From Kiloniellales bacterium (lineage in GTDB: Bacteria > Pseudomonadota > Alphaproteobacteria > Kiloniellales > JAKSBE01): DNA of 64,000 nt. The stretch covers positions 36,794 to 100,793 of the forward strand of contig JASJBF010000029.1 in assembly GCA_030066685.1 (NCBI GenBank), read 5' to 3'. Position 1 is the first letter of the stretch. Every line of letters starts with the position of its first letter. Shown piece after piece: positions 50,160 through 59,784 of this stretch. Position numbers and translations under genes: made by a program. Under the pieces are notes generated by a model. The model had not been told where the DNA came from. It did no database searches and saw only the letters and a list, made by a program, of their open reading frames with translations.

Positions 50160-51914
50160 TCACCTCTTTTCCAGGCCCAGTTCCTCCGCCATCTGCTGGC
50201 GCATCACGAACTTCTGTATCTTGCCGGTGACCGTCATGGGGAAGCCCTCGACGAACTCGATGTACCGCGGGATCTTGAAGTGGGCGATCTTGCCCTGGCA
50301 GAAGTCGCGGATCTCCTCCTCGGTCGCGCTCTCCCCCTGGTGAAGCTTGATGCAGGCGCAGAGCTCCTCGCCGTACTTCGGATCGGGAACGCCGATGATC
50401 TGGACGTCCTCGATCTTGGAATGGGTGTAGAGGAACTCCTCGATCTCGCGCGGGAAAATGTTCTCGCCGCCGCGGATCACCATGTCCTTGATCCGGCCGA
50501 CGATCTGGCAGTAGCCCTCCTCGTCGATGGTCGCGATGTCTCCGCTCGCGATCCAATGCGCCTCGTCGATCGCCTTCTTGGTCCGCTTGGGATCGTTCCA
50601 GTAGCCCAGCATGACGCAGTAGCCCCGGGTCAGCAGCTCGCCCGGCGCGCCGCGGGGCAGGATGCGCCCTTCGGTGTCGACGATCTTGACCTCGGTGTGC
50701 GGCAGGACCCGACCGACCGTGGTGACGCGGCGTTCCAGGGGATCGTCGACCGAGGTCTCGAAACTGACCGGTCCGGTCTCGGTCATGCCGTAGGCGATGG
50801 TGATCTGCCCCAGGTGCATCTCGGTCATGACCCGCTTCATCAGCTCGATCGGGCAAGGGGCGCCGGCCATGATCCCGGTCCGCAGGCTGCTCATGTCGAA
50901 GTCCTTGAAGTCCGGGTGGTCGAGCTCGGCGATGAACATGGTCGGCACGCCGTGCAGGGCGGTGCAGCGCTCCTTCTCCACAGCCTCGAGCGTGGCGCGG
51001 GCGTCGAAGCCCTCCGAGGGGTAGATCATGGCCGCGCCGTGGGTGATGCAGACCAGGCTGCCGAGCACCATGCCGAAGCAGTGGTACATCGGCACCGGGA
51101 TGCAGAGCCGGTCGGCCTCGGTCAGGCGCATGTCCTCGGCCACGAAGAAGGCATTGTTCAGAATACTGTGGTGGCTGAGGGTCGAGGCCTTGGGCGCCCC
51201 GGTGGTGCCGCTGGTGAACTGGATGTTGATGGGATCGTCGAACTGCAGCTCGCCGGCCAGCTCCACGAGCCGGGATCGCTCTGCCTCGCCGCCCTGCTCG
51301 GCGATCTCGCCGAAGTTGAGCATGCCCGGCGATTTCCCTTCGCCGAGGCGGATCAGGATCCGGAGCGACGGGATGGCCGCGCTCTGCAGCCGGCCAGGCT
51401 CGCTCTCCTTCAACTCGGGCAGTAGCTCGCCCAGCATGTCGATGTAGTTGCTGGCCTTGAAGGTTGGCGCGGTGATCAGCGCGGCACAGCCGACGGTGTT
51501 GAGTGCATATTCCAGCTCCGGCAGGCGATAGGCCGGGTTGATGTTGACCAGGACCAGGCCCGCCTTGGCGGTCGCGAACTGTGTGATCAGCCACTCGGCG
51601 TTGTTCGGCGACCAGATGCCGATACGCTCGCCCGGCTTCAATCCCAAGGCGATCAGACCCGCGGCCAGGGCGTCGACGCGCTCCTTCAGCTCGCCAATGG
51701 ACCAGCGAATGTCCTGGTGACAGACGACCAGGGCCTCGCGATCGGCCCAGCGCATTGCCGCCTCGTCGAAGAAGACACCGATGGTCTTTCCGATCAGGGG
51801 GACCGGGCTCACGCCGTGGACATAGCTCGGCTGGCCGACCTTAGGCACAGCAGGCGCGCCGCCCCTTCGGTGGTTGTCGCTCATGCTGTCGGAAAGCTTT
51901 GCGGTCACAGCCAT
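50160..51914 (-). CDS. AMP-forming acyl-CoA synthetase
   Basis: A protein of about 584 residues of the ANL superfamily. The ATP loop is [20 protein letters not shown]; further motifs are [35 protein letters not shown] and the catalytic lysine near [11 protein letters not shown]. It resembles medium- or long-chain fatty acyl-CoA synthetases. The start is not firm: ATG 51914, ATG 51884 and TTG 51947 are all in frame. An FNR-type box lies about 107 nt upstream with a CTATGA hexamer about 31 bp from its centre on this strand. Confidence 0.92.
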   Translation of the reverse strand: MAVTAKLSDSMSDNHRRGGAPAVPKVGQPSYVHGVSPVPLIGKTIGVFFDEAAMRWADREALVVCHQDIRWSIGELKERVDALAAGLIALGLKPGERIGIWSPNNAEWLITQFATAKAGLVLVNINPAYRLPELEYALNTVGCAALITAPTFKASNYIDMLGELLPELKESEPGRLQSAAIPSLRILIRLGEGKSPGMLNFGEIAEQGGEAERSRLVELAGELQFDDPINIQFTSGTTGAPKASTLSHHSILNNAFFVAEDMRLTEADRLCIPVPMYHCFGMVLGSLVCITHGAAMIYPSEGFDARATLEAVEKERCTALHGVPTMFIAELDHPDFKDFDMSSLRTGIMAGAPCPIELMKRVMTEMHLGQITIAYGMTETGPVSFETSVDDPLERRVTTVGRVLPHTEVKIVDTEGRILPRGAPGELLTRGYCVMLGYWNDPKRTKKAIDEAHWIASGDIATIDEEGYCQIVGRIKDMVIRGGENIFPREIEEFLYTHSKIEDVQIIGVPDPKYGEELCACIKLHQGESATEEEIRDFCQGKIAHFKIPRYIEFVEGFPMTVTGKIQKFVMRQQMAEELGLEKR

Positions 51915-52020
51915 GCGGGGACATTCTGCTCGTTTGCCGAACCTCAATAGGCCTGCCCCGGGGCGCGAGCAACCACGGTCCAGTGTTCGAGAGTCATAGC
52001 CCTCCAGGCCCGGTCGTCAC

Positions 52021-52034
52021 TTGATCTGCGTCAA
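52021..52034. promoter_or_regulatory. FNR/FixK-type box between acyl-CoA synthetase and CapA-like genes
   Basis: TTGATCTGCGTCAA fits the TTGAY-N4-RTCAA dyad with no deviation. It is 53 nt before the CapA-like ATG (possible -10 ATCCTA at 52061-52066) and also well placed for the divergent ligase (CTATGA, 51999-51994). Confidence 0.75.
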
Positions 52035-52086
52035 CCGGTTTTCGAGGCACAGCGGACAGGATCCTAGTCGAGAGGACTGCGTTGCC

Positions 52087-53226
52087 ATGGCGAGAGCGAT
52101 GACAGCCGGATCGTCGGGAGGCAGGGCGTCGATCACCCTGTTTCTTTGCGGCGACGTCATGACCGGCCGCGGCATCGATCAGGTGCTGCCGAACCCGGGC
52201 GACCCCCGGATTTGCGAGCCCTACGTGACCTCGGCCAGGGACTACGTCGCCCTGGCGGAGGAACGCCACGGCCCCCTCCCGCTGCCGCTCGGCTTCGCCG
52301 AGATCTGGGGCGAGGCGCTCCCCGAGCTGACTCTTGCGATGCCGGACCTGCGGATCGTCAACCTGGAGACCGCCGTCACCCGCAGCGAGGACTGCGGCGA
52401 CAAGGGAATCAGCTACCGCATGAGCCCCGAAAACCTCCCTTGCCTGACCGCGGCGGGAATCGACTGCTGCGTGCTGGCCAACAACCACGTTCTCGACTGG
52501 GGCCGGGCGGGACTGATCGAGACCCTGGAGAGCCTCGACCAGGCCGGGATCAAGCGCGCCGGCGCCGGACGCGACGACCTCGAGGCCGGGGCGCCGGCGA
52601 TCCTGCCGGTCCCGGAAAAGGGGCGGGTGCTGGTCTTTGCCTTCGGTCACGGCAGCAGCGGCGTCGCTCCGGATTGGGCCGCCACCAAGGCGCGGCCGGG
52701 GGTCAACCTATTGCCGGACCTGTCCGACGCCAGCATCGAGGCCGTTTCCCTATCCGTGAAGGCAAACAAAGGGCCGGGCGATCTCGTCGTGGTCTCGCTC
52801 CACTGGGGGCCGAACTGGGGCTACGGGATCCCGGCCGCGCAGCGCGCCTTCGCAAAGGGCTTGATCGAAGGCGGCGTCGATGTCGTCCATGGCCATTCCG
52901 CGCATCACGTGAAGGGCATCGAGGTCTATCGGCAGCGGCCGATCTTCTACGGCTGCGGCGACTTCTTCGACGACTACGAGGGGATCACCGGCTACGAAGA
53001 CTATCGCGATGATCTGGTGCTGATGTACTTCGTCACCTTGGCGGCAGAGAGCGGTGCGCTCCTTGCCTGCCGGATGACGCCGCTCCAGATCCGGCGGTTC
53101 CGGCTCAACCGGGTGTCCGAGCGGGATGCCCGCTGGATGTGCGACCTGCTTTCTCGGGAGGGCGCGCCGCTCGGCACCGGCGCCGAGCTGGGCGAGGACG
53201 GCCGTCTGAGCCTCACCTGGCGCTGA
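52087..53226 (+). CDS. CapA-like metallophosphatase (poly-gamma-glutamate biosynthesis family)
   Basis: A protein of about 379 residues with calcineurin-like metal motifs: LFLCGDVMTGRGIDQVLP at the start, VNLETAVTRSED, VLANNHVLDWG, VVSLHWGPNWGYGIP and VVHGHSAHHVKG near the end. CapA/PgsA proteins take part in polyglutamate capsule assembly, but isolated copies are common and their substrate is unknown. No pgsB or pgsC genes are here. No signal peptide is evident with ATG 52087, which has GAGAGGAC upstream. Confidence 0.9.
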   Translation: MARAMTAGSSGGRASITLFLCGDVMTGRGIDQVLPNPGDPRICEPYVTSARDYVALAEERHGPLPLPLGFAEIWGEALPELTLAMPDLRIVNLETAVTRSEDCGDKGISYRMSPENLPCLTAAGIDCCVLANNHVLDWGRAGLIETLESLDQAGIKRAGAGRDDLEAGAPAILPVPEKGRVLVFAFGHGSSGVAPDWAATKARPGVNLLPDLSDASIEAVSLSVKANKGPGDLVVVSLHWGPNWGYGIPAAQRAFAKGLIEGGVDVVHGHSAHHVKGIEVYRQRPIFYGCGDFFDDYEGITGYEDYRDDLVLMYFVTLAAESGALLACRMTPLQIRRFRLNRVSERDARWMCDLLSREGAPLGTGAELGEDGRLSLTWR

Positions 53227-53232
53227 ACGGCT

Positions 53233-54762
53233 CTAGCCAGCGCCCACGAAGTCTCGCAAACCCCGAAACAGCTCGGGATCATTCACGACCCGCGGGACCT
53301 TGTGCTGCCCGCCCAGCTGGCCACGGCTCTTCATCCAGGCGGCGAAGCCGCCGGGCCGCACGGCGTGGAGGCGCGGCGGCTTCATGCCATAATCGCCGGC
53401 CCGATGGGCCTGATAGTCCTCGTTGGTCTTCGACAGGGACTCGTCCAGGAGGCGCACGAAGCTGTCGAGCGCCTCTTGCCCCGGGACGGACCCGGTGAAC
53501 TCGACGATGTAGAGGTGCTGTCCCCGCCCACCGGCGCGGTCCGGAACCAGTGCGCCGACGGCGTAGTCGACAACCGTGGTCCCGATGGCCTCGGCCGCAG
53601 CGGCGACGGCGGTCTCGATCTCCTCGTCGATCAGGTGCTCGCCGAAGGCGGAGAGCGAATAGCTGGTGCGGCCAGTGATCAGGATGCGCGGTGGCCTGCG
53701 CTCGATGAAGCGGACCGTGTCGCCGATGACGTAGGACCAGAGCCCTGCGCAGGAGGTCACGACGACGGCGTAGTTGACCCCTGGCTCGACATCCTCGAGC
53801 CAATGCCGGGTCGGCTGGTCGGCGTCCAGCTCTTCAAGGGGCACGAACTCGAAGAACAGCCCGTTGTCGGTGACCAGCCGCAGGCCCTCGCCATCGCCGC
53901 GGTCGGCGACGGCGATAAAGCCCTCGCTCGCGGCGTAGACTTCGCGGGTCTCGGCCCGGCTGCCCTCGAGCAGCTCGCCGAAGATCCTCCGGTAGGGCGC
54001 GAAGCTGACCGCACCGTGGATCACCAGCTCCAGGTTCGGGTAGTAGCTGCAGAGCCGCCGCTCGCGTTCCGGCCTCAACTCGGCCAGCTTCTCGAAGAAA
54101 AGCAGCAGCCAACTGGGCGTACCGCTGATGCTGCGGATGTCCTTCTCCAGCGAGGCCGCTGCAAGCCGCTCGATCTTGACCTCCCAGTCCGTGATTGTCT
54201 CCAGCTCGCGCGGCGGAAAGTAACGCAGCCGGGCCCACCAGGGCGTCGTCTTGGCGGCGATTCCACTGAGGTCGCCGGCCACGATGCCGGGGGCCAGCTC
54301 ACGCAGGTCGGTGCTGCCGCCCAGCATGAAGTTGAGGCCCGCAAGCATCCGGCTGTCGGGGCGGCTGGCCAGATGGTGCACCAGTATATCCGCGGCCGCC
54401 TTGACGTTGGCGGCATTCATCTCGTGCGTGCAGGGAATGTACTTGGTCACGCCCGTCGTCGTGCCCGAGGTTAGGGCGAAGAAGGGCACGCGGCCCGGCC
54501 AGGTGCAGTCGACCAGCCTGGGGAACTCGGGTTCCCAGTAATCGCGCCAGAAGTCCTCGTAGCGGCGCAGGGGCACATTGTTCTGGAAGTCCGCGACCGA
54601 CCGGATCGAGCCGAAGGCATGGTCGCGGCCAAAGCGGGTGTGCTCGGCGAAGCCGACCAAAATCAGCAACTCGCGTTCCTGTCGCAACAGCGGGTCTTCC
54701 AGGCGCAGCTGCAGGCCTCGCTGGAACGCGTAGAGCTTGAGGAACGGCGTGAGATCCAGCAT
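53233..54762 (-). CDS. GH3-family acyl-adenylate/amide ligase
   Basis: A 509-residue protein of the GH3 family, best known from plants where it joins auxin or jasmonate to amino acids. The ATP loop is FFALTSGTTTGVTKYIP; YAASEGFIAV, SYVIGDTVRFIERRP and LSAFGEHLIDEEIETAV are further family motifs, and the C-terminal part has the LRLLDESL-NEDYQAHR pattern in outline. Bacterial members are scattered and mostly unstudied. It is 48 bp downstream of a penicillin-acylase-like gene on the same strand, pairing an amide-forming and an amide-breaking enzyme. Confidence 0.88.
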   Translation of the reverse strand: MLDLTPFLKLYAFQRGLQLRLEDPLLRQERELLILVGFAEHTRFGRDHAFGSIRSVADFQNNVPLRRYEDFWRDYWEPEFPRLVDCTWPGRVPFFALTSGTTTGVTKYIPCTHEMNAANVKAAADILVHHLASRPDSRMLAGLNFMLGGSTDLRELAPGIVAGDLSGIAAKTTPWWARLRYFPPRELETITDWEVKIERLAAASLEKDIRSISGTPSWLLLFFEKLAELRPERERRLCSYYPNLELVIHGAVSFAPYRRIFGELLEGSRAETREVYAASEGFIAVADRGDGEGLRLVTDNGLFFEFVPLEELDADQPTRHWLEDVEPGVNYAVVVTSCAGLWSYVIGDTVRFIERRPPRILITGRTSYSLSAFGEHLIDEEIETAVAAAAEAIGTTVVDYAVGALVPDRAGGRGQHLYIVEFTGSVPGQEALDSFVRLLDESLSKTNEDYQAHRAGDYGMKPPRLHAVRPGGFAAWMKSRGQLGGQHKVPRVVNDPELFRGLRDFVGAG

Positions 54763-54810
54763 GACGAAAGAGTGGTCCTGATTACGAGGCGATGCCCCTG
54801 GCTGTCGCCT

Positions 54811-57081
54811 TCAGGGCAGAAGCGTGGTCCGACGCAACGCGCGCGCGCGGGCCCGCTCCAGACGAAGGGGCAGCTGGATATAGTCGCCGGAGCGCCACAG
54901 GGGCACCTGGTCCATGAAGGTCGAGCTGTTGAACCAGCCATCCTGACCGCCGAGCAAGGCGAAGAAGTTGAGGTCCAGGTCCGAGAGATCGGAGATGTGC
55001 CGCGCGTTGGCGCCATAGCGCGTCGCATGGCGCTCGCTGGTGCTTGCATGGGCGGTCTTCATCAGGGTGTCGGAGCTGCCCGCGGCGGGATAGTCGCCGA
55101 AGCGGTAGCGACCGCCGACCAACGGCAGGTTGGACAGCGGATGCGATAGCTGAAGGCGGTGCATCTCGCCCCAGTCAGTGAAGTCTCCGATCGCGCCCGT
55201 CGCGGCCGCCAAGGCGTCCCGGAGGGACCGGCGGAGGGACTGCGGCTCGGCGGTTTCGACGTCTTCCAGCAGGATCGACTTGATCCGTCCGACGTTGGCG
55301 AAGGCGGCCCAGTCCTGCTCGCCGAAGCCGATCCGATAGAACGCCTTGGTGAAGCCGTCGCGGAAGAGCTCGAAGGCCAGGGCGCCGCGCGAAGACTCGG
55401 CGTAGTTGCCGTCCCAGTCCCGCATCAAGTCGATGATGTCTCTCTCCTCGGGCGTGGCCGAGGCGGTCACACCGAGCGCATCGAGCTTGCGCAGGAGGAC
55501 CGAACGAAGGGCCATGGACGAGGCCATGTAGACATCCTGCTGCAGATGCCGGATGTCGTCGACACCGATCTGCGTCGCGCTGCCGAGCAACTCACCCATG
55601 CGAAGGACGCGGTCGTCGGGCGAGAAGAAGTAGCCGACCTGAGTTTCGGTCTCCGCCGGCCGGTTGTTCGCCGAGGCCAGAAAGCCGTCGGGCGGATTGA
55701 GCACGAAGGGCAGCTCCTCCGCACCCTGCATGTCCTTCCAGGCGGTCTCGCGGTCCCGCGCATCCAGGATGACGTCCTCTGGCGGCGCGCCGTTGCGGCG
55801 CGGCAGGCGGACCGCCATGACCTGGCCGATGTTGCCCTCGCGGTCGGCGAAGAGCATGTTTTGGCCGGGCACTGCGAAGCTGCGGAAGGCCCTACGGAAG
55901 CCTTCGAAGCTTCGGGCCCGGCTGACCGCGAGGAAAGCGGTGATCTCGTCGCTGGGCAGATGTCCGGTCCATCTGAGCGCGAAGGCCGGCAGGTCAAGAT
56001 CCCGTAGCTGCGGTGCGTCCGACAGGACCGGTCCCCACTCGCTGTCGCGGAGCGTCACGGTCTCGTCGAACCACCAGCGCACGGATATCGTCTCCTCGCG
56101 CTGGACCAGCTCGCCGGCGCTTCCGCGGGATAGCTCGTAGAGCTCGCTGGAGGCGGCGCGCATGTTGGTGCCACCCCAGGCAATCCAGGGATTGCGGCCG
56201 ATCGCGAAGACCGGCAAGCCCGGCGCCATCAGGCCCAGCGCGTGGTAGGACGGCGACTTAAGACCAACGATCAGCCAGGTGTTGGGCAGAAGGATGCCGA
56301 GGTGCGGATCGTTGGCGAGGATTGCGCCGCCGCTGCGGCTGCGTCCGCCTGAAACGGCGAGGCTGTTGCTGCCTGAGCGGCTGACGTCTGAGAGCAGCCG
56401 CTCAAGGGAGGGTCCCTCGGCCCGCGCCGAGAAACTTGGCACCGAATCACTGCCGTTTTCGACCAGGCGGTCCCAGATCTGCGGCCAATCGTCCCTGGGC
56501 CTGAGCTGGAGCAGGTTGAACCACACCAGCCAGTTGACGTCGCTGCCGGCCAGGCGGCCAAGGGTGAGCAGGTCGGCGATGCGCCAGGGCTCCCGCTTGA
56601 GGCCCAGGACCGAGAACTCGACCGGCAAGACCGCCACCTGCTGCTGGTAGTGGTTGATACCGACTACGTAGTTTTCGAGCCAAGCACGGGTCGCTTGCGG
56701 CAGGCTGGCCTCGATCTCGGCCGCGGCGCGGCCGAAGTCGAGAACGCGCAGGCCGTGATCGACATCGACGGCGATCGGCCCGGCCATCTCGGCCAGGCGC
56801 CCCTGGGAGATGCGCCGTAGGACCTCCATCTGGCCCAGGCGCAGATGAGCATGGACCAGGCCGAGCGCCAGGGCGGCGTCTTCGTCGTGCTCGGCTTCGA
56901 TGAAGGGGATCTGGTGCTGATCCCAGTGGATGACGGTCCGGCCCCTCAGAGGCAGGCCCTGTGCCGGAATCATCGCAATGCGATCATCGAGCGTCGTCTT
57001 GTCCGGCAGGGGTGCGAGGAGCGCGCAGCCCCCCAAGAACAGCGCAAGGCCCGAGACCAACGCGATCGAGATACGCTTCAT
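54811..57081 (-). CDS. Penicillin-acylase family Ntn hydrolase, lipoprotein signal
   Basis: A 756-residue precursor. The signal has a lipobox (GLALFLGGCALL), so the protein may be membrane-anchored in the periplasm. The alpha part (DQHQIPFIEAEHDEDAALALG) is followed by the autoproteolysis site with the new N-terminal Ser in SGSNSLAVSG (about residue 240), then the beta part with ILANDPHLG and WIAWGGTNM. The family cleaves amides: penicillins, acyl-homoserine lactones or other N-acyl compounds. Start ATG 57081; the longer frame upstream is not needed. Confidence 0.92.
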   Translation of the reverse strand: MKRISIALVSGLALFLGGCALLAPLPDKTTLDDRIAMIPAQGLPLRGRTVIHWDQHQIPFIEAEHDEDAALALGLVHAHLRLGQMEVLRRISQGRLAEMAGPIAVDVDHGLRVLDFGRAAAEIEASLPQATRAWLENYVVGINHYQQQVAVLPVEFSVLGLKREPWRIADLLTLGRLAGSDVNWLVWFNLLQLRPRDDWPQIWDRLVENGSDSVPSFSARAEGPSLERLLSDVSRSGSNSLAVSGGRSRSGGAILANDPHLGILLPNTWLIVGLKSPSYHALGLMAPGLPVFAIGRNPWIAWGGTNMRAASSELYELSRGSAGELVQREETISVRWWFDETVTLRDSEWGPVLSDAPQLRDLDLPAFALRWTGHLPSDEITAFLAVSRARSFEGFRRAFRSFAVPGQNMLFADREGNIGQVMAVRLPRRNGAPPEDVILDARDRETAWKDMQGAEELPFVLNPPDGFLASANNRPAETETQVGYFFSPDDRVLRMGELLGSATQIGVDDIRHLQQDVYMASSMALRSVLLRKLDALGVTASATPEERDIIDLMRDWDGNYAESSRGALAFELFRDGFTKAFYRIGFGEQDWAAFANVGRIKSILLEDVETAEPQSLRRSLRDALAAATGAIGDFTDWGEMHRLQLSHPLSNLPLVGGRYRFGDYPAAGSSDTLMKTAHASTSERHATRYGANARHISDLSDLDLNFFALLGGQDGWFNSSTFMDQVPLWRSGDYIQLPLRLERARARALRRTTLLP

Positions 57082-57262
57082 GCCTGCCCGCCTCCCAGCA
57101 GATCCCGAGTAGCTCCGCCTGCCCTTGGAAATCAGGTGGGATCTCGAGCAGAGTTTCTCCAGGCCGTCCACGGAGTCCAGCCTGCCGGACCAGTGAGAGA
57201 AGAAGCCCGGAGCGGTTGACGGAACGCTTCAGGCCGCGCGCAGAATCTTGAGGCGCACCCCC

Positions 57263-58486
57263 TTAGGCCCTTCGAAGCGGCCATCGGTCCAGCGCGACTT
57301 CCCCCGACCGGAGTTGGTCTGCCAGATTTCCAATGCCTTCCAACTCCTCGCGCAGGATTTCCTCGATCCTTAGACGTGCATTGCCACCGAGTTGTCCGTC
57401 CGCTGTGCAGACCGCGATGTCGACGAAGGCCGGGTCCTTGATCGGCCGTCCGATGCGGCTGACAAGCCGGCAGCGCGCGGACCCGATCTCCGCGATCTCC
57501 TCGACGACCCGCTCCGCGGTCAAGCCTGCGACGATATTGTAGAGCTTGCCGACGTGGGTGATGGGGTTCTTGCCGGCAACCGACTCCATGGTCATCGGCC
57601 GGTAGGGCGTGATCAAGCCGTTTGCCCGGTTGCCCCGGCCCGCCGAGCCGTCGTCGCCGGCCTCGGCCGAGGTGCCCGTGACGGTCAGGTAGACGCTGCC
57701 CGCCTCGGGTTCGTCGGCCGAATTGACCGCCACCGACAGGGGTGCATCTTTCCATTGCCGGGCTACGGATCTGGCCTGTTCTGCCACGTCGAGCTTCGCC
57801 GCTTGATAATCCTCTAGCCGCGCGACAAAGCCATCGACGAAGGCGCAAGCCACCGTGAGATCGATCCGCTCGCCCTGGCGCACTGCCATGACCTTGATGT
57901 CTTGACCGCGCTCCGGGTGTTCAAGCCTGGCAGCCGGCGCATTCAGGCGGCCTTCGACGTCGAGGACGATCTGCTCCAGCCGGGTCAGCGGCGCGAAGCC
58001 GAGGCCGCAGGAGGTATCATTGGCAAGCCATTCTCCGGTCTTGCTCTGGCGCAGGTAGAGCTCGACGAGATCCTTCGACCCGGGCCGGATCAGCGTGTGG
58101 ACCTTCACGTCCCTCTCGGGAGCGATGGCATGCATGTGGCGGCGGAACCAGTCCTGTGTAGTCTCGACCGCAATGTCTTCCAGCGGAACGGTGAGGCCGC
58201 TCACGTCGAGACTGGCGCGGCCGCCGAAGAAGATCTCGATCGGCTTGGTCACGCGCCCGCCGCCAAAACGCGGTTCGGATTCTCCGGCGCAAAGAAGCAC
58301 CTTGTCGACGTTGTGGTGCAGGACCGTACCGAAGCGATCCAGATAGAAGCGACAGAGGGCCGTGCTCAGCGCCTCCGCCAAGGCATCGCAGATGCTGTCC
58401 GGGTGCCCGAGGCCCTTGCGCTCGACGATCTCCGCATCGAGACGCTCGACATCCGGCATCTCCAGATCGCCGATTCTCAGATCCAT
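57263..58486 (-). CDS. Archaeal-type methionine adenosyltransferase
   Basis: A 407-residue S-adenosylmethionine synthetase of the archaeal family (AdoMet_Synthase), not the usual bacterial MetK fold family. Motifs are VERKGLGHPDSICDALAEAL, FGTVLHHNVDKVLLCAGES, NDTSCGLGFAPLTRLE, and GDDGSAGRGNRANGLITPYRP with AGKNPITHVGKLYN. It makes SAM from methionine and ATP. Bacteria with this type are few. The host surely has a normal metK elsewhere, so this is an extra, probably transferred copy serving the island. An FNR-type box lies about 90 nt upstream. Confidence 0.93.
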   Translation of the reverse strand: MDLRIGDLEMPDVERLDAEIVERKGLGHPDSICDALAEALSTALCRFYLDRFGTVLHHNVDKVLLCAGESEPRFGGGRVTKPIEIFFGGRASLDVSGLTVPLEDIAVETTQDWFRRHMHAIAPERDVKVHTLIRPGSKDLVELYLRQSKTGEWLANDTSCGLGFAPLTRLEQIVLDVEGRLNAPAARLEHPERGQDIKVMAVRQGERIDLTVACAFVDGFVARLEDYQAAKLDVAEQARSVARQWKDAPLSVAVNSADEPEAGSVYLTVTGTSAEAGDDGSAGRGNRANGLITPYRPMTMESVAGKNPITHVGKLYNIVAGLTAERVVEEIAEIGSARCRLVSRIGRPIKDPAFVDIAVCTADGQLGGNARLRIEEILREELEGIGNLADQLRSGEVALDRWPLRRA

Positions 58487-58576
58487 GTCCCCGTCATCCA
58501 GAAGATTGCGCGCCGATTGTCCGCTGTCGCGTGCCTTCGACGGCTATGACGATGAGGCGGGATCTTAGGTGTCGTC

Positions 58577-58590
58577 TTGATCTGGATCAG
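58577..58590. promoter_or_regulatory. FNR/FixK-type box between the methionine adenosyltransferase and a small gene
   Basis: TTGATCTGGATCAG has one deviation at the last base. A TAGATT hexamer (58612-58617) is 31 bp from the centre on the plus side, ahead of the small gene at 58670; the minus side faces the methionine adenosyltransferase. Confidence 0.65.
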
Positions 58591-58669
58591 ACCCGCGAGG
58601 CTGATTCCCGTTAGATTTACTTCCTACATGCGACGCGGGTCGCAAATCCCTCCGGCAAAGGTGTGTGCG

Positions 58670-58864
58670 ATGACGGTTGTGCGTGAGGGCCAGCGCTACT
58701 GGAAGCACGGTGACCACAGTCATGTCTGGATCGTCGATGCGATCGTGCGGGACGACGGGCAAAGGTCGCCTTTCGCAATCCTGGTAAGCGAGGACGGACT
58801 GGAAGTCGAGGACGTCGAGGTTTCCCATCTGGTAGACCGCAATCAGTACACGCCGGCGGCCTAG
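58670..58864 (+). CDS. Small protein of unknown function
   Basis: A 64-residue soluble protein (starts MTVVREGQRYWKHGDHSHVWIVD), with a likely small beta-barrel pattern and several His residues near the N terminus. I do not recognise the family. It has its own predicted promoter with an FNR-type box, which argues that it is a real gene of the island. The start is supported by composition rather than by a strong ribosome site. Confidence 0.6.
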   Translation: MTVVREGQRYWKHGDHSHVWIVDAIVRDDGQRSPFAILVSEDGLEVEDVEVSHLVDRNQYTPAA

Positions 58865-58977
58865 AGCCGCAGCGGCGCGGCTTGAGGTTGCCTCTCATCG
58901 AGATGGTGCCGGCCAGACAGATGGGGTGAAGTGCGGTCCTGGACCGCGAAGCCCGAATCGACGGTGAACACGGCTGA

Positions 58978-59775
58978 ATGGACAGGCTCCTTGCGGAAGA
59001 AGCGGCGCGCCACTATCTGGCACGCGGCTGGTCGATAATTCCTGTTCGCGCGGGCGGGAAGCGCCCCCTTGTCAACTGGGAGCCGTTCCAGCACCGGCAT
59101 CCCGAAAAGGGGGAAGCCCACGGTTGGTTTCGGCGCTGGCCGAACGCCAACCTCGCGATCGTCACCGGGAAGGTCTCAGGGCTCGTCGTGCTCGATGTCG
59201 ACCCACGGCACGGCGGCGACGACAGCCTCCAAAGCCTGGAGCGCCGCTTCGCTGCGCTTCCGGAAACCGTCGAGGGGATCAGCGGCGGTGGCGGACGCCA
59301 CATCTACTTCGCTCATCCCGGCGGTGTCTTGCGGAACCGCGTCGGCCTGGCCCCGGGCATCGACCTGCGGGGAGATGGCGGCATGATCATCGCGCCGCCG
59401 TCGCTGCACCCGAATGGTCGGCGTTACGAATGGGAGGTCTCGCATCACCCGGATGACCTGCCGGTTGCCCCAATGCCGCCTTGGCTCCTTGCCCTGGCGC
59501 GGGGAGAAACGGCCTACCTCGGGCATTCCCTCTCTCATTGGCAGGACCTCGTGCGCCAAGGCGTCGCCGAAGGGGCGCGCAACAACACGATCGCGTCCCT
59601 GACCGGCCACTTGCTCTGGCATGGTGTCGACCCGGAGGTCGCGGTCGAACTCCTTCTGTGTTGGAATCGTGTACGCTGTCGGCCACCGCTCTCCGACGAC
59701 GAGGTGGCTCGAACCGTCGAGAGCATTACCAAGACGCATCGACGCCACCATCCCGGCCCCGATTTCGACCGATGA
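58978..59775 (+). CDS. Stand-alone bifunctional primase-polymerase (Prim-Pol) domain protein
   Basis: A 265-residue protein. The N-terminal Prim-Pol domain shows the metal pair in LVVLDVDPRHGG (about residue 72), the GGGGRHIYFAHP loop (about 103) and GIDLRGDGGMIIAPPS. A C-terminal PriCT-1-like helical region (GARNNTIASLTGHLLWHG ... DEVARTVESI) follows. Such domains usually open the replication protein of a plasmid or phage, fused to a helicase. Here no helicase part or replication gene is nearby. It may be a relic of a mobile element or a repair polymerase. The stop is 9 bp before htrA. Confidence 0.9.
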   Translation: MDRLLAEEAARHYLARGWSIIPVRAGGKRPLVNWEPFQHRHPEKGEAHGWFRRWPNANLAIVTGKVSGLVVLDVDPRHGGDDSLQSLERRFAALPETVEGISGGGGRHIYFAHPGGVLRNRVGLAPGIDLRGDGGMIIAPPSLHPNGRRYEWEVSHHPDDLPVAPMPPWLLALARGETAYLGHSLSHWQDLVRQGVAEGARNNTIASLTGHLLWHGVDPEVAVELLLCWNRVRCRPPLSDDEVARTVESITKTHRRHHPGPDFDR

Positions 59776-59784
59776 GGGTCTAGG

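Noticed and set aside
58487..58669. SAM riboswitch ahead of the methionine adenosyltransferase
   Set aside because: I looked for SAM-I and SAM-II conserved blocks on the minus strand and saw none. Only the FNR-type box stands out.
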